Below, piece by piece: positions 11,758 to 26,100 of a stretch of 64,000 nt of DNA; positions within the stretch are counted from its first letter, which is position 1, and every line of letters starts with the position of its first letter. A model generated the notes under the pieces. It had not been told where the DNA came from and did not search any database. It worked only from the letters and a program-made list of their open reading frames with translations. A program made the translations under genes and the position numbers. The stretch is taken from the NCBI GenBank assembly GCA_026874595.1, contig CM049313.1:58675159-58739158 (forward strand), written 5' to 3'. This DNA is from Sipunculus nudus (taxonomy: Eukaryota; Annelida; Sipuncula; Golfingiida; Sipunculidae).

Positions 11758-12473
11758 CTTTAAGGGAAAAAAGAATGTCTGTAGCATGTATGAAAAAAAA
11801 TGTCAATATAAGGCAAAAAAAGATAAAATAAGATAAAATATAGAAATTTTGATAAGATTTCCTTTGTTATGTAATTCCTTTACCTGTTAAGCCAAAAAAT
11901 GTGTTATTTTCGTATTTTTATCCAAAATTACTAAAAAAGAACCCGCATGATGTCCGCTCAACCGTCGTAACCAGTCGGCTGCAATACCACGCACACAACG
12001 ACATTTTCAACAGATATGTAACACATATGCCCCTGATACTAGCTGCACTGTTCAGTCACAGCAACTAATTTATGTAACCCTTTTTGCCCGCAACAATACG
12101 CTCTCGATGTCTGAAACCTATGCTTTTACTATGTCACGAGCATGCGGTCCTGTGGTCTAGCTACCTTCAATGTACACCGACTCCTAATAGCAGGATAGTA
12201 ACGTAGATGGTCACACCACATTTCTTTATAATTCACATTTGCAAAAAAATAAATTTTAATACAGACAGTTATCTTATCTACTTTCTGTATCAACTTGTTA
12301 GATCCGGTTTTCATCTTGATTCTATCTCTTTTACGCCTAAATCTTGTTCCTCAATCACTTTTTACTAATTATTTTGCCACCGATCTTCTAGTTTATAAAA
12401 GCTTTGAAAACTTTTGCCAAATTTCAATGGGTCTTATGTTCCCGAATCAGGGACTCCCATAAAGCTTCTTCCG

Positions 12474-12535
<62 letters not shown>

Positions 12536-15500
12536 GGCATGAAAAATGAATGAGAAGAAGGGGCTGTCGGTTCCCTCTCATTTGCATATTACGTCACGCT
12601 TTAGGTCAATTAGTGATAACCCCAACCTAGGGGCTAATTCTGTAACTGGTTCATTGGCTTAGAACTATTTATTTAAGGCATACCGACGTGGGCAGTATAG
12701 ATTTTACTGGTAAAGATTTTATCATGTGGCATTCGTGTTTTAATATTCGAGACAAGCGGCAAATTGAAAGCAATTTATTGTAGTGAACCCACGCCGGTTG
12801 TCTGCTGTTTTGTGTGTGATTCGTAGCAAAACCGTACGACCTCTTAATAATGTATCCCGTGTCTTGTCATCAGAGCAGAATCGATGGGAATGTTATAACC
12901 AAAGTCTTTTATTACTGTTCGGAGAAATACAGTTCCTTGGAGTTTGATCGTCTTTTGGATTTTCCGTAACGCATAATTCGTAGGCACAATGGGATACGGA
13001 TCACGACTTGGGTAAAGCATTTTCTATGGGTGAATTTTAATCTGTCTGCATGAATTTTGGAAATTGCATTTATATCTACCCGACCTGTCGTACATTTATC
13101 TCAAATCTTCAGTTACTTACGGCAAGGTCTAACCCTGACTTCTTTTGCTTTTCGTACGCCTCCCTGGCCATCCTCTCGTACACCAGGCCTCTGTTCCTGG
13201 ACATGGTTACAGCTTTCCACCACTTCATCCTGACGGCCGGGTTCATCATCCGTCTGGGCTTTCCATCACCGTTCGTCACCACTATAGCATTAATTTACAG
13301 TTAATCACCCGTCTGGGCTTACAATCATCGTTTATCATCAATATAACGCTAATAAACATTTAATCGCCCGTCTTGGCATGCCATTACCGTTCATCATCTG
13401 AGTAACAATAATAAACAGTTCATCACTCGTAACATTCATGCACCATGGATCGTTCTTTATCTCATTAACGCTCAGTTTGTTTCCCGCCGGGCATGCCCTA
13501 TTATATGCCAAGAAAATATACTCCCTTGATAAACATTACTTTCCAAGCGACCAACTCAGTCAAAGTATAATTGGAATATCTTTTCTAAATTAATTATTAT
13601 TAATTTTTTTATCAGCTAGGAACAGATCTTTGAGTATTTGAAAACTAGTTAATGAACGTTGTTTTACCTTTTTGATATATTTATTAGTGAAAGAATTAGT
13701 GTCATATGTAGACATAAATGTATAATTTAGTAAATACAAATACATAATTAGATTATATAATTAAATATGCATATATAAATGTACATTTTAGTGCATGATT
13801 TATGCTGACATACAGGGATTATCTTTACACATAATTAATACAAGGTTTAATCTGGTTTGACAACAACCGACCCATTTTCTTGCGTTCCTGAGACTTGTAG
13901 TAGGTCTCCCACATGATGCTGACGAAGGCCTTTAATACCGGGTGGTTGTGATATACCTCAACTGTCAACATTCCTAGGTATGCCTGGAAACCTATAAAAT
14001 CACATTCCTCAAGTTACATTAAACTAAACCAGTACAGTGTCAAGCAGTTCAAGTAAAATGGAAATGCCTGTTTAGTGGTTGTTATAATTTCGACTGTCAA
14101 AGTCAATGTAATAAATGTAAATATTATTCATAAGTGACCATAATGAAAGAAATAGTGGAACAGCAATAGCGAGTGATATTAGTACATAATTAACATGATG
14201 CTATATTATAATTATTGTATTATCTTTTTTGCCGGCTAAATCATATTTAAACACATCCGTTATCGGACTTAAACACTGGCGAAAAACAAAGATTGGCAAG
14301 GACAATAGGTCACACAATATGTTAAGATGTTAAGTTCCCCATATCCTTAAGTAACACAATATCTACCCAGAAAAGAGACCCAAAGAGGCATTCATTTAAA
14401 GTTGACTCTAATGCAATATTCAGATTACATTTCCAATTATTAGTTAATCGAATAGCTAATTAGGACGAAGTTTGATGACCTGTCTATTCTAACAATATAA
14501 TAAACACTGAAACTGCCTCTGTTGTGTTTGTTGTAGCTGGCATAGCATTATGGCCACTTTCATACAAAAAATCATGCAAGATCTCGCCCTTAACGATACT
14601 AGGAAGAATTTTACTGTTAGTATCTGGGATACATCTCGCAAACACTTAGTTGGTTTCCACGATCAGAAATCGGGAAACCTCATGGTTTATAAAATATTTA
14701 TTCTATGCTATATATGCTGTATTGTATTTTTCTCGAATAAACAATCCATACCCGAGTCGAACCGTTCAAACCCACGCATCATCAAATTACGATCTAGTCG
14801 CCCGAGGAGTAAAACTCCGAACAGGACGGAAAACATGACCCGCTTGAGACAGGATACCAGACCCAGGATAACATTAAACAACATCAACAGGTAGGATACC
14901 ACGTGGAACACCCTCCTGTAAAAGATACAGATTAATGTCGGTATCTAAGATACATATTCCTAATAAACTAGACATTCTCGGGGTAAAATTTAGATATGTG
15001 TGATATATAACGTTTGACCCAAGTGTTTAGATTTAACCACCGAATGCAAATCCATTATTATTGATGTAATGAAGCCTTTCGGTTTTATATGAGAGTAAGT
15101 ATATACATATTATGAATGTAGGCCTATATGTGTTATGTATCCATGTTTCTTTTCAGTTTCAGTACATATAGCAATTTATTAATTTTCCCCATGGAGCGCT
15201 TGAGTGTGGGCTGCACAAAATTATTCAACTAGAACAAATGTCTTAGCCGAGAACTAATGCTTTTTTTTATATTTATACTCATGGAAACGGAAATGATCCA
15301 CAAGAACCATAAGGGAAAACAACCAAATCTTACCTGTTGTTAAGTGCCAAGTATTCACCCTTTCCTTGGCAGAAACACATTCTGGCCATTATCAGTTGAG
15401 CAAAGTATATACCAAAAGCCACAACCACTGTAGGCCTACAAAAGAACAAGGATTATCTCTTCACGCTGATAATAATGTAAAACAAAGCTTTGCAGCCACG

Positions 15501-16606
15501 TGCCGCCAAAATTGGAAGTTCTTAGGACGAAAAGGTTGAGTGACTAAGGCGATATATCAAAGAGCCTAACTACTTTTACCTTTATATTAAAATATAGTGT
15601 ATAAATATTGTCTCTTACCAAAGCTGCTTTATCTTTGCAAAAGCAAACGTTGAATATCCATCTCGTAGTGGAAGGAAAATAAGCACCGTCAGAGCGAAAA
15701 TGACAATCAAAGACAGAGAAAATATGATGATGTAACCTACAAGAAACAATAACACCAGACATCATAACATATCAAAATCAGATAGACGTTTGTGAGAAAG
15801 ATGTGGTGAATATTGTTTTAGTCATGAAGAATTTCATATTGAATTTGATTACGATTTTATCATTAAGACGTAGACGTCGCATTGACTGACGTCATTGATT
15901 GGAATCGCTGCACTGATGAATATATCGCAGTCATTGTGAACTGTCTTGCAATATTTTGGATTATTTGTCTCATTCGAAATACGTGCTATGCAGGTCAGAC
16001 CTTATTATTCATACAGTAGTTGGGGGAATCGCTCCTGCGACCTTTGGCCTAGAACTGTTTATACTGTCTCCTTTGTATAAAAAAATTATCCCGGAGAACC
16101 TGCCGATATGCCTACTGGTACAGACTACCCGTGTTCTGTTTGGGAGAGCTCTCAAGATAATTATGCATATTTTATTATTGTGAGCTGATTGTCGGTTTAC
16201 AGTAATATCGGCGACCTGATTGGCTGCACGGAACAGTTATGCTCATGATTATTCATGAAATGAATATGCTATTAAGGTCACGTAAAGTTCATGGTGTGGT
16301 CGATTAATAAGCTTGCAGTATTGTATGTCTTGCATTTGTCAAAAAAAAGTTTTTTTTTCTATATGATTCCACGAATCAGTGATGATAAATATTTTCCCAT
16401 GTATCACTCCCGATGGAACTTTGTGTTATATGTAATTACCATTAACTTTAATCATTTGTAAAAAATGCTGTTAAAGTTGGTATCTATAATCTTAAGATGA
16501 TATTGTTACAATTACAATTAAAATGTTGCGTTTTAAATTTTTGGTTAAATTTGACATCTATGTATTTTACATGAACTCCATGCAATTTACATGCTAAATC
16601 ATTTCC

Positions 16607-16655
<49 letters not shown>

Positions 16656-19600
16656 AATGAAAACTATTCATTATGAAATATTAAAAGTAAATTATCCTGA
16701 TGTGTCATAAGTAATTTTATAGGTTTAATTTCTGATTATTATCTCAAATTAAAATATTTACTAATCAATTACATTTCATTGTATTAATTCTATTTAACAG
16801 GAATAACAGGGAACGAATTTCTACTTTTTTTTTTTTTGCTTTGCATTCTTTTATACAACCTTTGTATCTAGAATTGTTATATCGGTAGTTAACTTTATTT
16901 ACACTCTGTATTTACTCACTAAATAGGTTATTTTTGTTAATATTTTGCAAATGATATCATATATCAAGCTCGTATTTGCTTTGGAATGTTAAAGCCAGTT
17001 ATTCATCTATCATGTCTGTAGAATTTAAGTGATTTCTGGCTTATCCCTTATACATTATAATGAAATGCATACTATTCCTGTTTAGAAAAGTGCTTATATA
17101 AAACTTTTGTGACGTGTGTATGGGCTTGTTTATCTCAAATGTGTTAGCAAACAAGGTAAAGTTTATAATGTGTACTAAAAGAAACGCCTTGTTACTTAAG
17201 TTGCTTAGTTGCATATGTGCGAAAGTTGAAAGGTCATTGAATGCAAAACTCTCTTTCAAAACTATGGCCTGCTTGATGCCATATATCCTTGTAGAATATG
17301 TTTGGATTTTTTTTTGCAGACCCCTTACATTTTGTTATACATGGGTATGAACCATGTTGAATATGTACGTCAGTTGAAAGATCACTAGATGCGTAACACC
17401 GTTTGCAAAAGTCAGGTTCGTCTGCTTGTCGCCATATATCCTTTTTGAATGTGTTTGGATTATTTTAGAGGGACCCTCACATATAATAATGCAAAGATAT
17501 AAAGAATAACAGCCTGTGTGTGGGTTTTTTGGCCTTTGTTTAAGAGGTTCTAGGTATTATTTAAGTTAACAGACGCTAGATATTAGGTATTGCCCCTTTA
17601 AATACAGCTTAGGAAAAATAAAAGTCTATGAATGAATGGTGTTCTCACACCTAGCAAGATGGCCTTTACATGTATAGCTGTTACCATGTACATCCTGCCA
17701 AGAGGTACAGCAGACAGATGTCTTCATATATTTGTGTAGGTAAGTAAAGTGGCGAGAGATGTTCTACTTCACCTACGGTTTGTCTGTCAGTACATTTAGG
17801 CAAATCATTCTGAAAAGATTTTGTTGAAAATTTGTGAGAAATCCCCAACAGAACAAAGATTTGGAGATAATCTGGTTCACTGTAAAAATAAATCAAAGGT
17901 TATTACAGCTATTTCATTATAATAGAGATTTTTATTGTTGGCTCAAGGATCGTCCTGACGAGAGTTTGATGTGTCATACGACAGTTTGTAGGGACTACTT
18001 TGACAGGATACTGTAAAGGCATTTTCGTCATTACCCTTAGTTACCATTACTTCTATAAGACATTCCACAAACTGAATAAAAAACAATTTTTTCCTCTTTG
18101 ATTTTCTCCGCAGTTTGTGCTACAGTTAACCCTAAGGATGTTGTGATAATAACATAAGCAACTCACCGTACAAAATATAAGCGATCTGATATCCTGAGTA
18201 CCGGAAGGTGGATGCCTGAAACAGAGTATGAGGTTAGGAACTCATCTGTATAATACTTTTGTCGGAGATATGGCAGTCCCTATTGTGGAAATTGCAAAGG
18301 TACCTTAAAGGGTAGCTTAAAGCTCCTAGTTCTAAGAGCACCAGGACATTTGACACATCGAACATTCTACAGGACATTAATCACTATTAATCACATTAGA
18401 TACGACATCTGATTTGAGAAAATCTTATTAGTTATATAAGATACTGTGGTACTTTTATTTTGCGAACTCAAATTTTGCAAATTTGCAAGGTCGGAACTTC
18501 GCGGTCGTGTGTTTTCTCAAATTACTTTAGGTATTACTTATTCTTGATCAACAAGTACTATAAATATTAAGTTGCCAAGAGCCAAGACTGGTTATGAACA
18601 AGTTCGCATAACAATAAAAAAGCATAACACACAAAAGGCAAAAAAAAAACCAGTAAAAGCTTCCCCTTGTGTTGAACCTCTAATGAAGTTTATATCCCGA
18701 AAACACAGAATATTTTATATACAAGCCCAATACAGTATACTTGTATATAATCGATAATTATAACAAAAAGGATTGTAAAAAACATATGAGTAGTGATGAT
18801 ATGGTTATGCTTATTCTCGTTCGTTATTCCTTGCCAATAAACTCATAACTTCAATTAGTCTACCGTCACAAATCCACTTTAGACATATACATGTATACAT
18901 TTGTCAAATGCTGGGAAATCTGTTGTGGTATTCGATTACCGTTACCTCACTGGGGGAATAGCATTCGCTATAGATAATTCGACACAAAACAATTTCACCA
19001 TCTACGTTCTAGAGACCAATACTACTAAGAATAAGACCTCATCATTATAGTGGTAAAACACAGAGAGGAGAATAATGTGTATCACACGTCCTCGCGAAGA
19101 ATGCAGAATCTATTCGCTTTTCACGATTGCTTGTTTCACGCACCCGTGTGAACCACAGAAGATAAGATGGGGAAGAGACAAGGAAAGTGAGGGACAGTCC
19201 TTGCACGGCTACATACCACTTCGGACATGGGGGATATATTACGCTCCTGAAACCAATCTTTTTTGCCTTTCATCAGCCACAGCATATGTTTCCTGCAAGT
19301 ATAGATTAAAAACCTTTAAATTATTAATTCCAATACAATCTCAACCGCCAATCAGCGCCATCTAATTGTTGTGCTAGAAACGAAGTTTTGGTTTCACATG
19401 GAACGCGGCATTGTATATATATAAACATTAGCAAATCTCCGATTGTTGAACAGACAAACTAAAGTTAACGGATGTGAAACAAATGTATCTTTACCTGTAG
19501 CATAAGATCATGTGAACCATGGAAATTAACTGCAGGCCGAATGACACGTAGTTACACACCACAAACTCAGCTGGAAATGAAAGAAAGGTCATGTTTTACA

Positions 19601-22600
19601 AAAGTCAATTCAATCCTGATACAAGCTGAAAAAAAAACAAATAATATCAAATTAGATAAGTACTCAAGTACAGCTTATTTATAATCATATTAACATAAAA
19701 GTGACAAATTGACAAATATTATGGGTATTTACGGTATCCAAAGATCTTCGGGGGAAAATGAAACATTATATTCATAAACTGAATAAAAGTTTAGGTTCTT
19801 AATCAGATTAACACACACACATTTTTCTTTCCTTTTGATAGCGGGAAGACACTTACTATGAAGTATATAGACATATTCCAGCCCTCGATCGACCCATACT
19901 GTCATGTTGTGCTGCTTTGCGTAATTACGAATTGCCGGTGTATGCTTCCCCAGAAATGCTTGAACCCAATCAAAAATCACATCGACTGCGATGCCCGTTA
20001 TTGTTGCAAGCTGAAATGAATAGTAGCTTTATTCTTTCTGCGATAATTGTAGAATACGTGCACACATAAATATCTTGCGTGGTCTGAGATTTTATGTTTA
20101 TGACCAGACGCCCATGGTAGATATATAAGCATGGTAGGTATAAAGAAATATAGTCAATTTCATACATACATATCAATTGACATAGCTATATTTGTATAGC
20201 GATAAATATTGTTACGGAACCTAATATCAACGGATCACGTATGTGTGATGGGCATAAATTTTGTCAAAGACTTATAAACAAGTGACCCATGGTTCATGAC
20301 GCTCAGCTGACTTACATGTTGACAATATGTCCTTGCACAGCAAACAAATTAAGATAATGTAGGTGGCATCATAGTTCATGCATATTAGCTGAAGTTCATC
20401 AAGACCCATAAGCACATCAAATTCGATGACAATCCATCCAGCTGTTCCTGAGAAATCGGAGAAATTTGTGTGTATTTAGCATTTTTTCTGGGGTGCTCAA
20501 ACATGGCCTGTAACTCAGATAATATAGGTCACAGTGACCTCAATTCAGGTTTCTGAGGAGAACTTTGAGGAACTCTCAGGATCTCAAGTATGAAGGTTCT
20601 AGGTCAAATGGTTATGATTTGTGCCCTGCTTTGGTATCAAATTTCAATTATTCTGAGAGGTGCTTATAAGCCTCATAACTTGGAGAATATGGGTAACAGA
20701 GGCCTAATTTCAGGTTTCCAAGAAGACTTTTCATGGACCTCCCTTGTTGTTAAAATAGAAGATTTTAAATTCAATGGTTAAGATTTGTGCCCTGCTTTGG
20801 TATCAAATTTTCAATTATTCGGAGGGGGGGGGGGGGGGTGGTACTTATAAGCCCCATAGCTTGGAAAATATATCTAACAGAGACCTTATTTCAGGTTTCC
20901 GAAAAGACTTTTCATGGACCTTCCTGAATATCAAGATAAAAGATTCTAGGTGTAGTAATAACAATTTGTGCCCTGTTAAGAGATGATCGCTTTTTTGAGG
21001 TCTCAAAAATAAAGATAAAAAATCGTTAAAAAATTTTAAAAAAATACAGGTGGCACAAAAAGTCTGCAAAAACTGATGAAACATTCCAAACCAATATCCA
21101 TGCAAAGATTCATGGTGATCAATGCATTAGCTGTTAAGATACTTCAGCTTTTGTATCAAATTTTCCATTATTCGGGGTGTACTTCAAAGCCCCATAGCAC
21201 AGGTTTTGGGTAACAGAGACCTAATTTTAGGTTTTTCGAGGAGACATTTCATGGGCCTACCTGCATATCATGATAGAAGATTCCACGCCCAGTAGTAACG
21301 ATTTGTGCCTTCTTAACAGATGGAGGCATCTTTTAAGGTCTCAAAAATAGAGAAAAAAAATCGTTAAAAAAATTGAAAAGATACAGGTGGCGCCACAAGT
21401 CTGCAGAAACTGATGAAACTCTCCATGATGATTATGCATGCAAAGAATCATGGTGATCAATGCATTAGTTGTTCAGATACTTGAGCTTTTGTATCAAAAT
21501 TTCCATTATTTGGGGGGGGGGGGTACTTTTAAGCCCAATAGCTAAAAGGATATGAATAACAGAGAACTAATTTTAGGTTTTCAAAAATACATTTCATGGG
21601 CCTCCCTGCATATCAAGAAAGAAGATTCTAGCTTCAGTCGTTACGATTTGTGCCATATTAACAGATGACCGCATCTTTTAAGATCTCAAAAATAGAGAAA
21701 AAAATTGTAAAAAAAATCGAAAATACAGGTGGCGCCACCAGACTGCAGAAACTGATGAAACATTCCTTGATCAATAAACATGCAAAAAATTATGGTGATC
21801 AATGCTGTCGTTATTCAGATACTTGAGTTTTTATGTCAAATTTTCCATTATTCTGGGTGGTACTTCAGAGCCCATTTATCGAAGAATATGGGTAACAGCG
21901 AACTAATTCTAGGTTTCCAAGGAGATTTTCAAAGACCTCTGGATGTAAAGTTAGAAGATTCCAGGTATAACGGTTACGATTTGTGCCCTCTTAATGAACA
22001 GACGACCGGACGGCCGGACAACCGGACAACTTACAGTCAGCTGAGCTAAAATTCAGATAATGTAACACTAGGCAGCGTGAAATGTCTAGGGGAATGAATA
22101 AAGAAATCAGTGGGGTTTTTTTTTTGTTAACAAATAACTATAATTTATTCTTAAAACAACCCTAACATTACAGTACACTAAATCAATACAATTACACAGT
22201 ACAATAACAATATTACATCAAATCAATCAATAATCACACAGCCTTATAAACAATATGCACAGTATTTGGATACCACCACCGTCACAACGATAAATCCTGT
22301 AAAATGTATATGCCGGATGAAAAGTCTACAGAAATCCTCTCGGAGAATAACAGGCCAATGTAAAGCTCTTGTAACAATCCAGAAAGTAAACTTCAGGCAG
22401 GCAGCATTAAATTGTATAGAGTTAGTAATAGTAGAATCCCTGAAAATACTGTATAATCGGACAGGTCCCACAAACTTACATACACACGTCTGTGTCCGCT
22501 GGAATATTCTCTATTCTCTCTCGGTTTAAAACACAGCCCCTTATTTATAAATTCTCACCCCAAGCCGAAAATTTTAACTTCTCGAACAGTCGAAAGAATC

Positions 22601-23130
22601 CAACACAACACACAGTAAACACGCGATACAGGAATCATCTAGAAAAACATCGCTGTGTCTTTACATACCAGGGTGCACACGTGAGAAAGTCCCAAGCTAG
22701 CATGACAAAGAGAGTTCAACCAGTACGGATTAAACTGAGAAAGCACTACACGGCCAGACACGGGCGCTACAACACGAGTTACGCCCGTGCCACACAATAA
22801 AAAGGGCACCTGTAACAATATATATTAGTGCTCTAAAGGGATTAGACATGTACCTTCAAAAACGGATTAAAAGAAGTTCATAAAATGCATTATAATATGA
22901 TATGCATTATTGTCAGTTCTCGCAGGTTTCGTGCACACTACATGGCATTCATCACGTGACTATAGATATATATATATATATATTTGTGTGTGTGTGTGTT
23001 TGTGTGTTAATGAAAGGGCTTGGTTGTTGTTCCATGATCAAAGTGTTCGATACATACAAGTAGCCCTGCTATAAGTTCATAAAATACATCAATGCATTAT
23101 TGTCACTGCACGCAGGTTTCGTGCACATAT

Positions 23131-23187
<57 letters not shown>

Positions 23188-26100
23188 GTGTGTGGCCTGT
23201 AAGGTGAAAAGTCGTAAAGTTAAGTGAGTCTCTAGACTTTATAAATGGGTTGTGGCACATTTGATATTAATAGCATTGGTGCTACTATTTATTTATAAAA
23301 TACAAGGGTCAACATTATTCCATATAAATGTTATTCAGTCATCGGGCAAATATTCCTGAAGTTAAGGAATGCAGAGGAGGCAAAAGAGTACGTCTTACCT
23401 TGTACAAGCACATGCCTGCAATAACCATGGTAGATACCACACGGGGGGAGTAGCGAAAACCTGCCCAGAAAAAAAAACTTTTAAATGTCAGCTGAAACAT
23501 TTTTGGGACTGGAACTGTATATATCGTATTATAAGGGACCAGTTGTATTGAAATAATGCTACTTTTCATTTGTTGAAATACTGAAATAATTATGCAGCTA
23601 GCCCATAACTTACAGTAAAGGGTGGGTCATGACCCAATTCCAAGATTACAAAGAAAGAGAACATAGGGTCATTCCTTTATTCTAACCAACTTTATAATGA
23701 CTATCAAAAGTGTTCATACCACGTTGGGACGTAAAGATAATGAAACCGATAACTGAATATTTAATTCTGAGAATATATTGGGTAAGTTTCAAACATTTCA
23801 AAGGTCACCCTCATTTCAAAACAAAGTCAAATTTGTCAACATTTGCAAATTGTTTGTCAAGATTTGCAAATTATTTGAGGCTTTTCTAAGTCGTGGCATG
23901 GATATTTTATTTTCCGTAAATGTATTAAATGATTATGAACATTAAATATGTAAAGCCAAGAATGCTGCCCTTAGATAATACTAACCTGTCACCTTTCTGT
24001 AGAGAAACTTAGCTTTTAGTTTCCCAAGACATGTTGTCGACCTGAGAAAAAAAATATTTACATATCCCATATTACATATAAATTTTTAATAAATCATCCG
24101 TAATTATCATTATTCGTCTACATCCTGTAATGACAATTAGTAACATCTGAGTCAAATCAATCATTAAAGTAACATTTGCAAATTTATTAACAATTGATCT
24201 AGATTTAAAATACTAAATTACTAGACAATTACTCCACCCTACTTACCTTCCTGTAAATGCCGAATTAAGCCTTGTTAACTTTTGTTATTACGTCATTGAA
24301 AATGGAGGAAGGATATGACGTAGGTCCGAGATCATAAGCAACAAAAAAGGGGTTAACAATTTGGAATAGTTGAGCACTGCAATGAGTATCATTGTTTTTT
24401 CTTTTGATAAATTTAAATTCAAACAAATCATGAATAAAATTAATAAGTGTGAGTTTCATCTTCTTTTGAAGAACTTTTTATTTGTTAATTTACAATACAA
24501 ACAGAAATGTAAGAAATCTGAAAGTGTTTTAATACTGTAATTGTACACGTTTAACCAACAATATGTTTTAATACTGAAACTAAAAACATTTTGACCAAAA
24601 AAGGCAGTATTTTTAGTAGCACCTTCGTTACATCTTTTCTAAGGTGTTTCTAAACCTGAATAATATACCTGTATAAATAATAAAGGTCTGTATCTTTAAA
24701 CATAATTCAGTCAAAAGACTTCGGGGCTCTGCAAGTTTACTCACTGTGGGTTTGGCTGCTTCCTTAACATCTCTCGCACATAATCCAGTTCGTCCAGAAA
24801 TTTCAGCCGTTTTTCTTTCTCTTCGTTGTCCTTCACTTGGAATTTCGACTGCAATTAATTGATCAGACACCTGTCAACAAACAAACTACCCACATGAAAC
24901 GACTTATAATTCGCCATCCTTAATTAAGTTAATCCCTCTGACGAATAGACAGTCTGCAAAGCATCGAATAATTGAACCATAATCGATTTATTTCTATTTC
25001 TGCATTACAGCATTTTTCATACGACATCAATGCTAAGCTGATCTCTACAGACAGAATAACAATATGCTGCACATGGCTTTCAAAGAAAATTTGAAGATCC
25101 AGGGACGCTCAAGCAAAAGTTTTCGGGAATCCCATCTGAGTTTAGAGCGTCCCTAGCGGGGATGATATATGTGTCCAAGTTTGAAGGGTAAAATTGAATT
25201 GTTTCATTTTTTTATGTAATTACCATATCATTTATGATTTGGGAAATCGCGGGATAATAAAGATATTAACTCTAAGCCTGATCAGTTATCAACGCGATGG
25301 TTACACAACTGACGGGTTCGGCCGAGGCACCCGGCAATGGCTTGGACTGCTAAAAGATGCTTTATCCAGAAATTCGCGCGTGCCATCGGATGCTTGGACA
25401 CTCAGAACAGAGCTTCCGTAAGAGATATCGAGCATCAGAAACGCTTACCCCCTCGTTCCTGAAAGCCCTGTATGCATGGTGTCTTGAGCACTGCTGGTAA
25501 ACAAGGAAAGTAACTGAGCATAGTTATTAATAAGACATTATTTTGTCATGTTTATAAACTTTATTTATTTTTACATTGATTGTACAACTAGTTGTCATAA
25601 CTAATACGAGGCATTCTCCATGGCTCGGATGTTGGCGCTCGGTAGTCGGTAAGGGTGGAGGAAGGAAAATCCGGAGAAAACCACCGGCCTTTTCAACCCA
25701 CTCCCATTACCATACCGGGAATCGAACCAGAGTCGCCAGCGTAGAAGGCCGAGCGTTTTACCACTCAGCTGTCCAGGCCCCCTGGTTTATTATAATGTTA
25801 ATTTAGCAGCATCTAAGAAGAAACATTAAAGTAGATATGCGTTTCTGAAACAATACTATGATTGCTTACAATAATCCAATCGGTTGAACCAAAGGCAACG
25901 AAAATAACCAAATATTCCTAGGCAGTTCACAGGACCATAAACTTAGTGGCAGATCACATTCACATTGACACCTGAAGTACACACTCGAAAAAAATAAAAC
26001 CCTTTTCTTTATTCTCCAGCCGCTCACCGCTAATAAGAATCATGTCACATCGAATAAATCAGACCAACCAGTATGTGAGTTTGTTAATTTCCTAACCAAA

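Larger units (their letters stand above)
3462..17600. repeat. Segmental duplication, copy A
   Basis: This block matches 52501-64000 in the same orientation. Shared landmarks in order: a flank around GTAGAGACGTAAA (3510/52550), GGGTTTGGAATAGC (8834/52749), the 9900-10270 block, the last six STRA6-like exons, an (AT)n run next to the 3' end of the gene (12475/59204), and CTAAGTTAACAGACGCTAGATAT-type sequence at 17560/63970. Non-coding parts are clearly similar but diverged. Copy A alone contains the Harbinger element, the 0.6-kb MITE and inserts near 15866-16330 and 16870-17440. The left edge is placed where similarity fades. The right edge is set by the end of the window in copy B. Confidence 0.9.

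Noticed and set aside
17834-18016. 60-codon plus-strand open frame in intron 14 of gene A
   Set aside because: No family resemblance, weak start context and no counterpart that can be checked in copy B.
22266-22800. Two plus-strand open frames of 87 and 102 codons
   Set aside because: No recognisable domain. The stretch reads better as a minus-strand transcriptional unit with TATA and polyadenylation signal.
24628-24870. 80-codon minus-strand open frame starting MSDQLIAVE
   Set aside because: It overlaps exon 8 of gene A in another frame. The phase of exons 7 and 9 and the family-like charged loop support the other frame.
25576-25806. 76-codon plus-strand open frame and a possible tRNA gene on minus
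   Set aside because: Both are explained by the SINE. The tRNA-like head runs straight into SINE body sequence and lacks a proper 3' acceptor stem, so it is not a functional tRNA.
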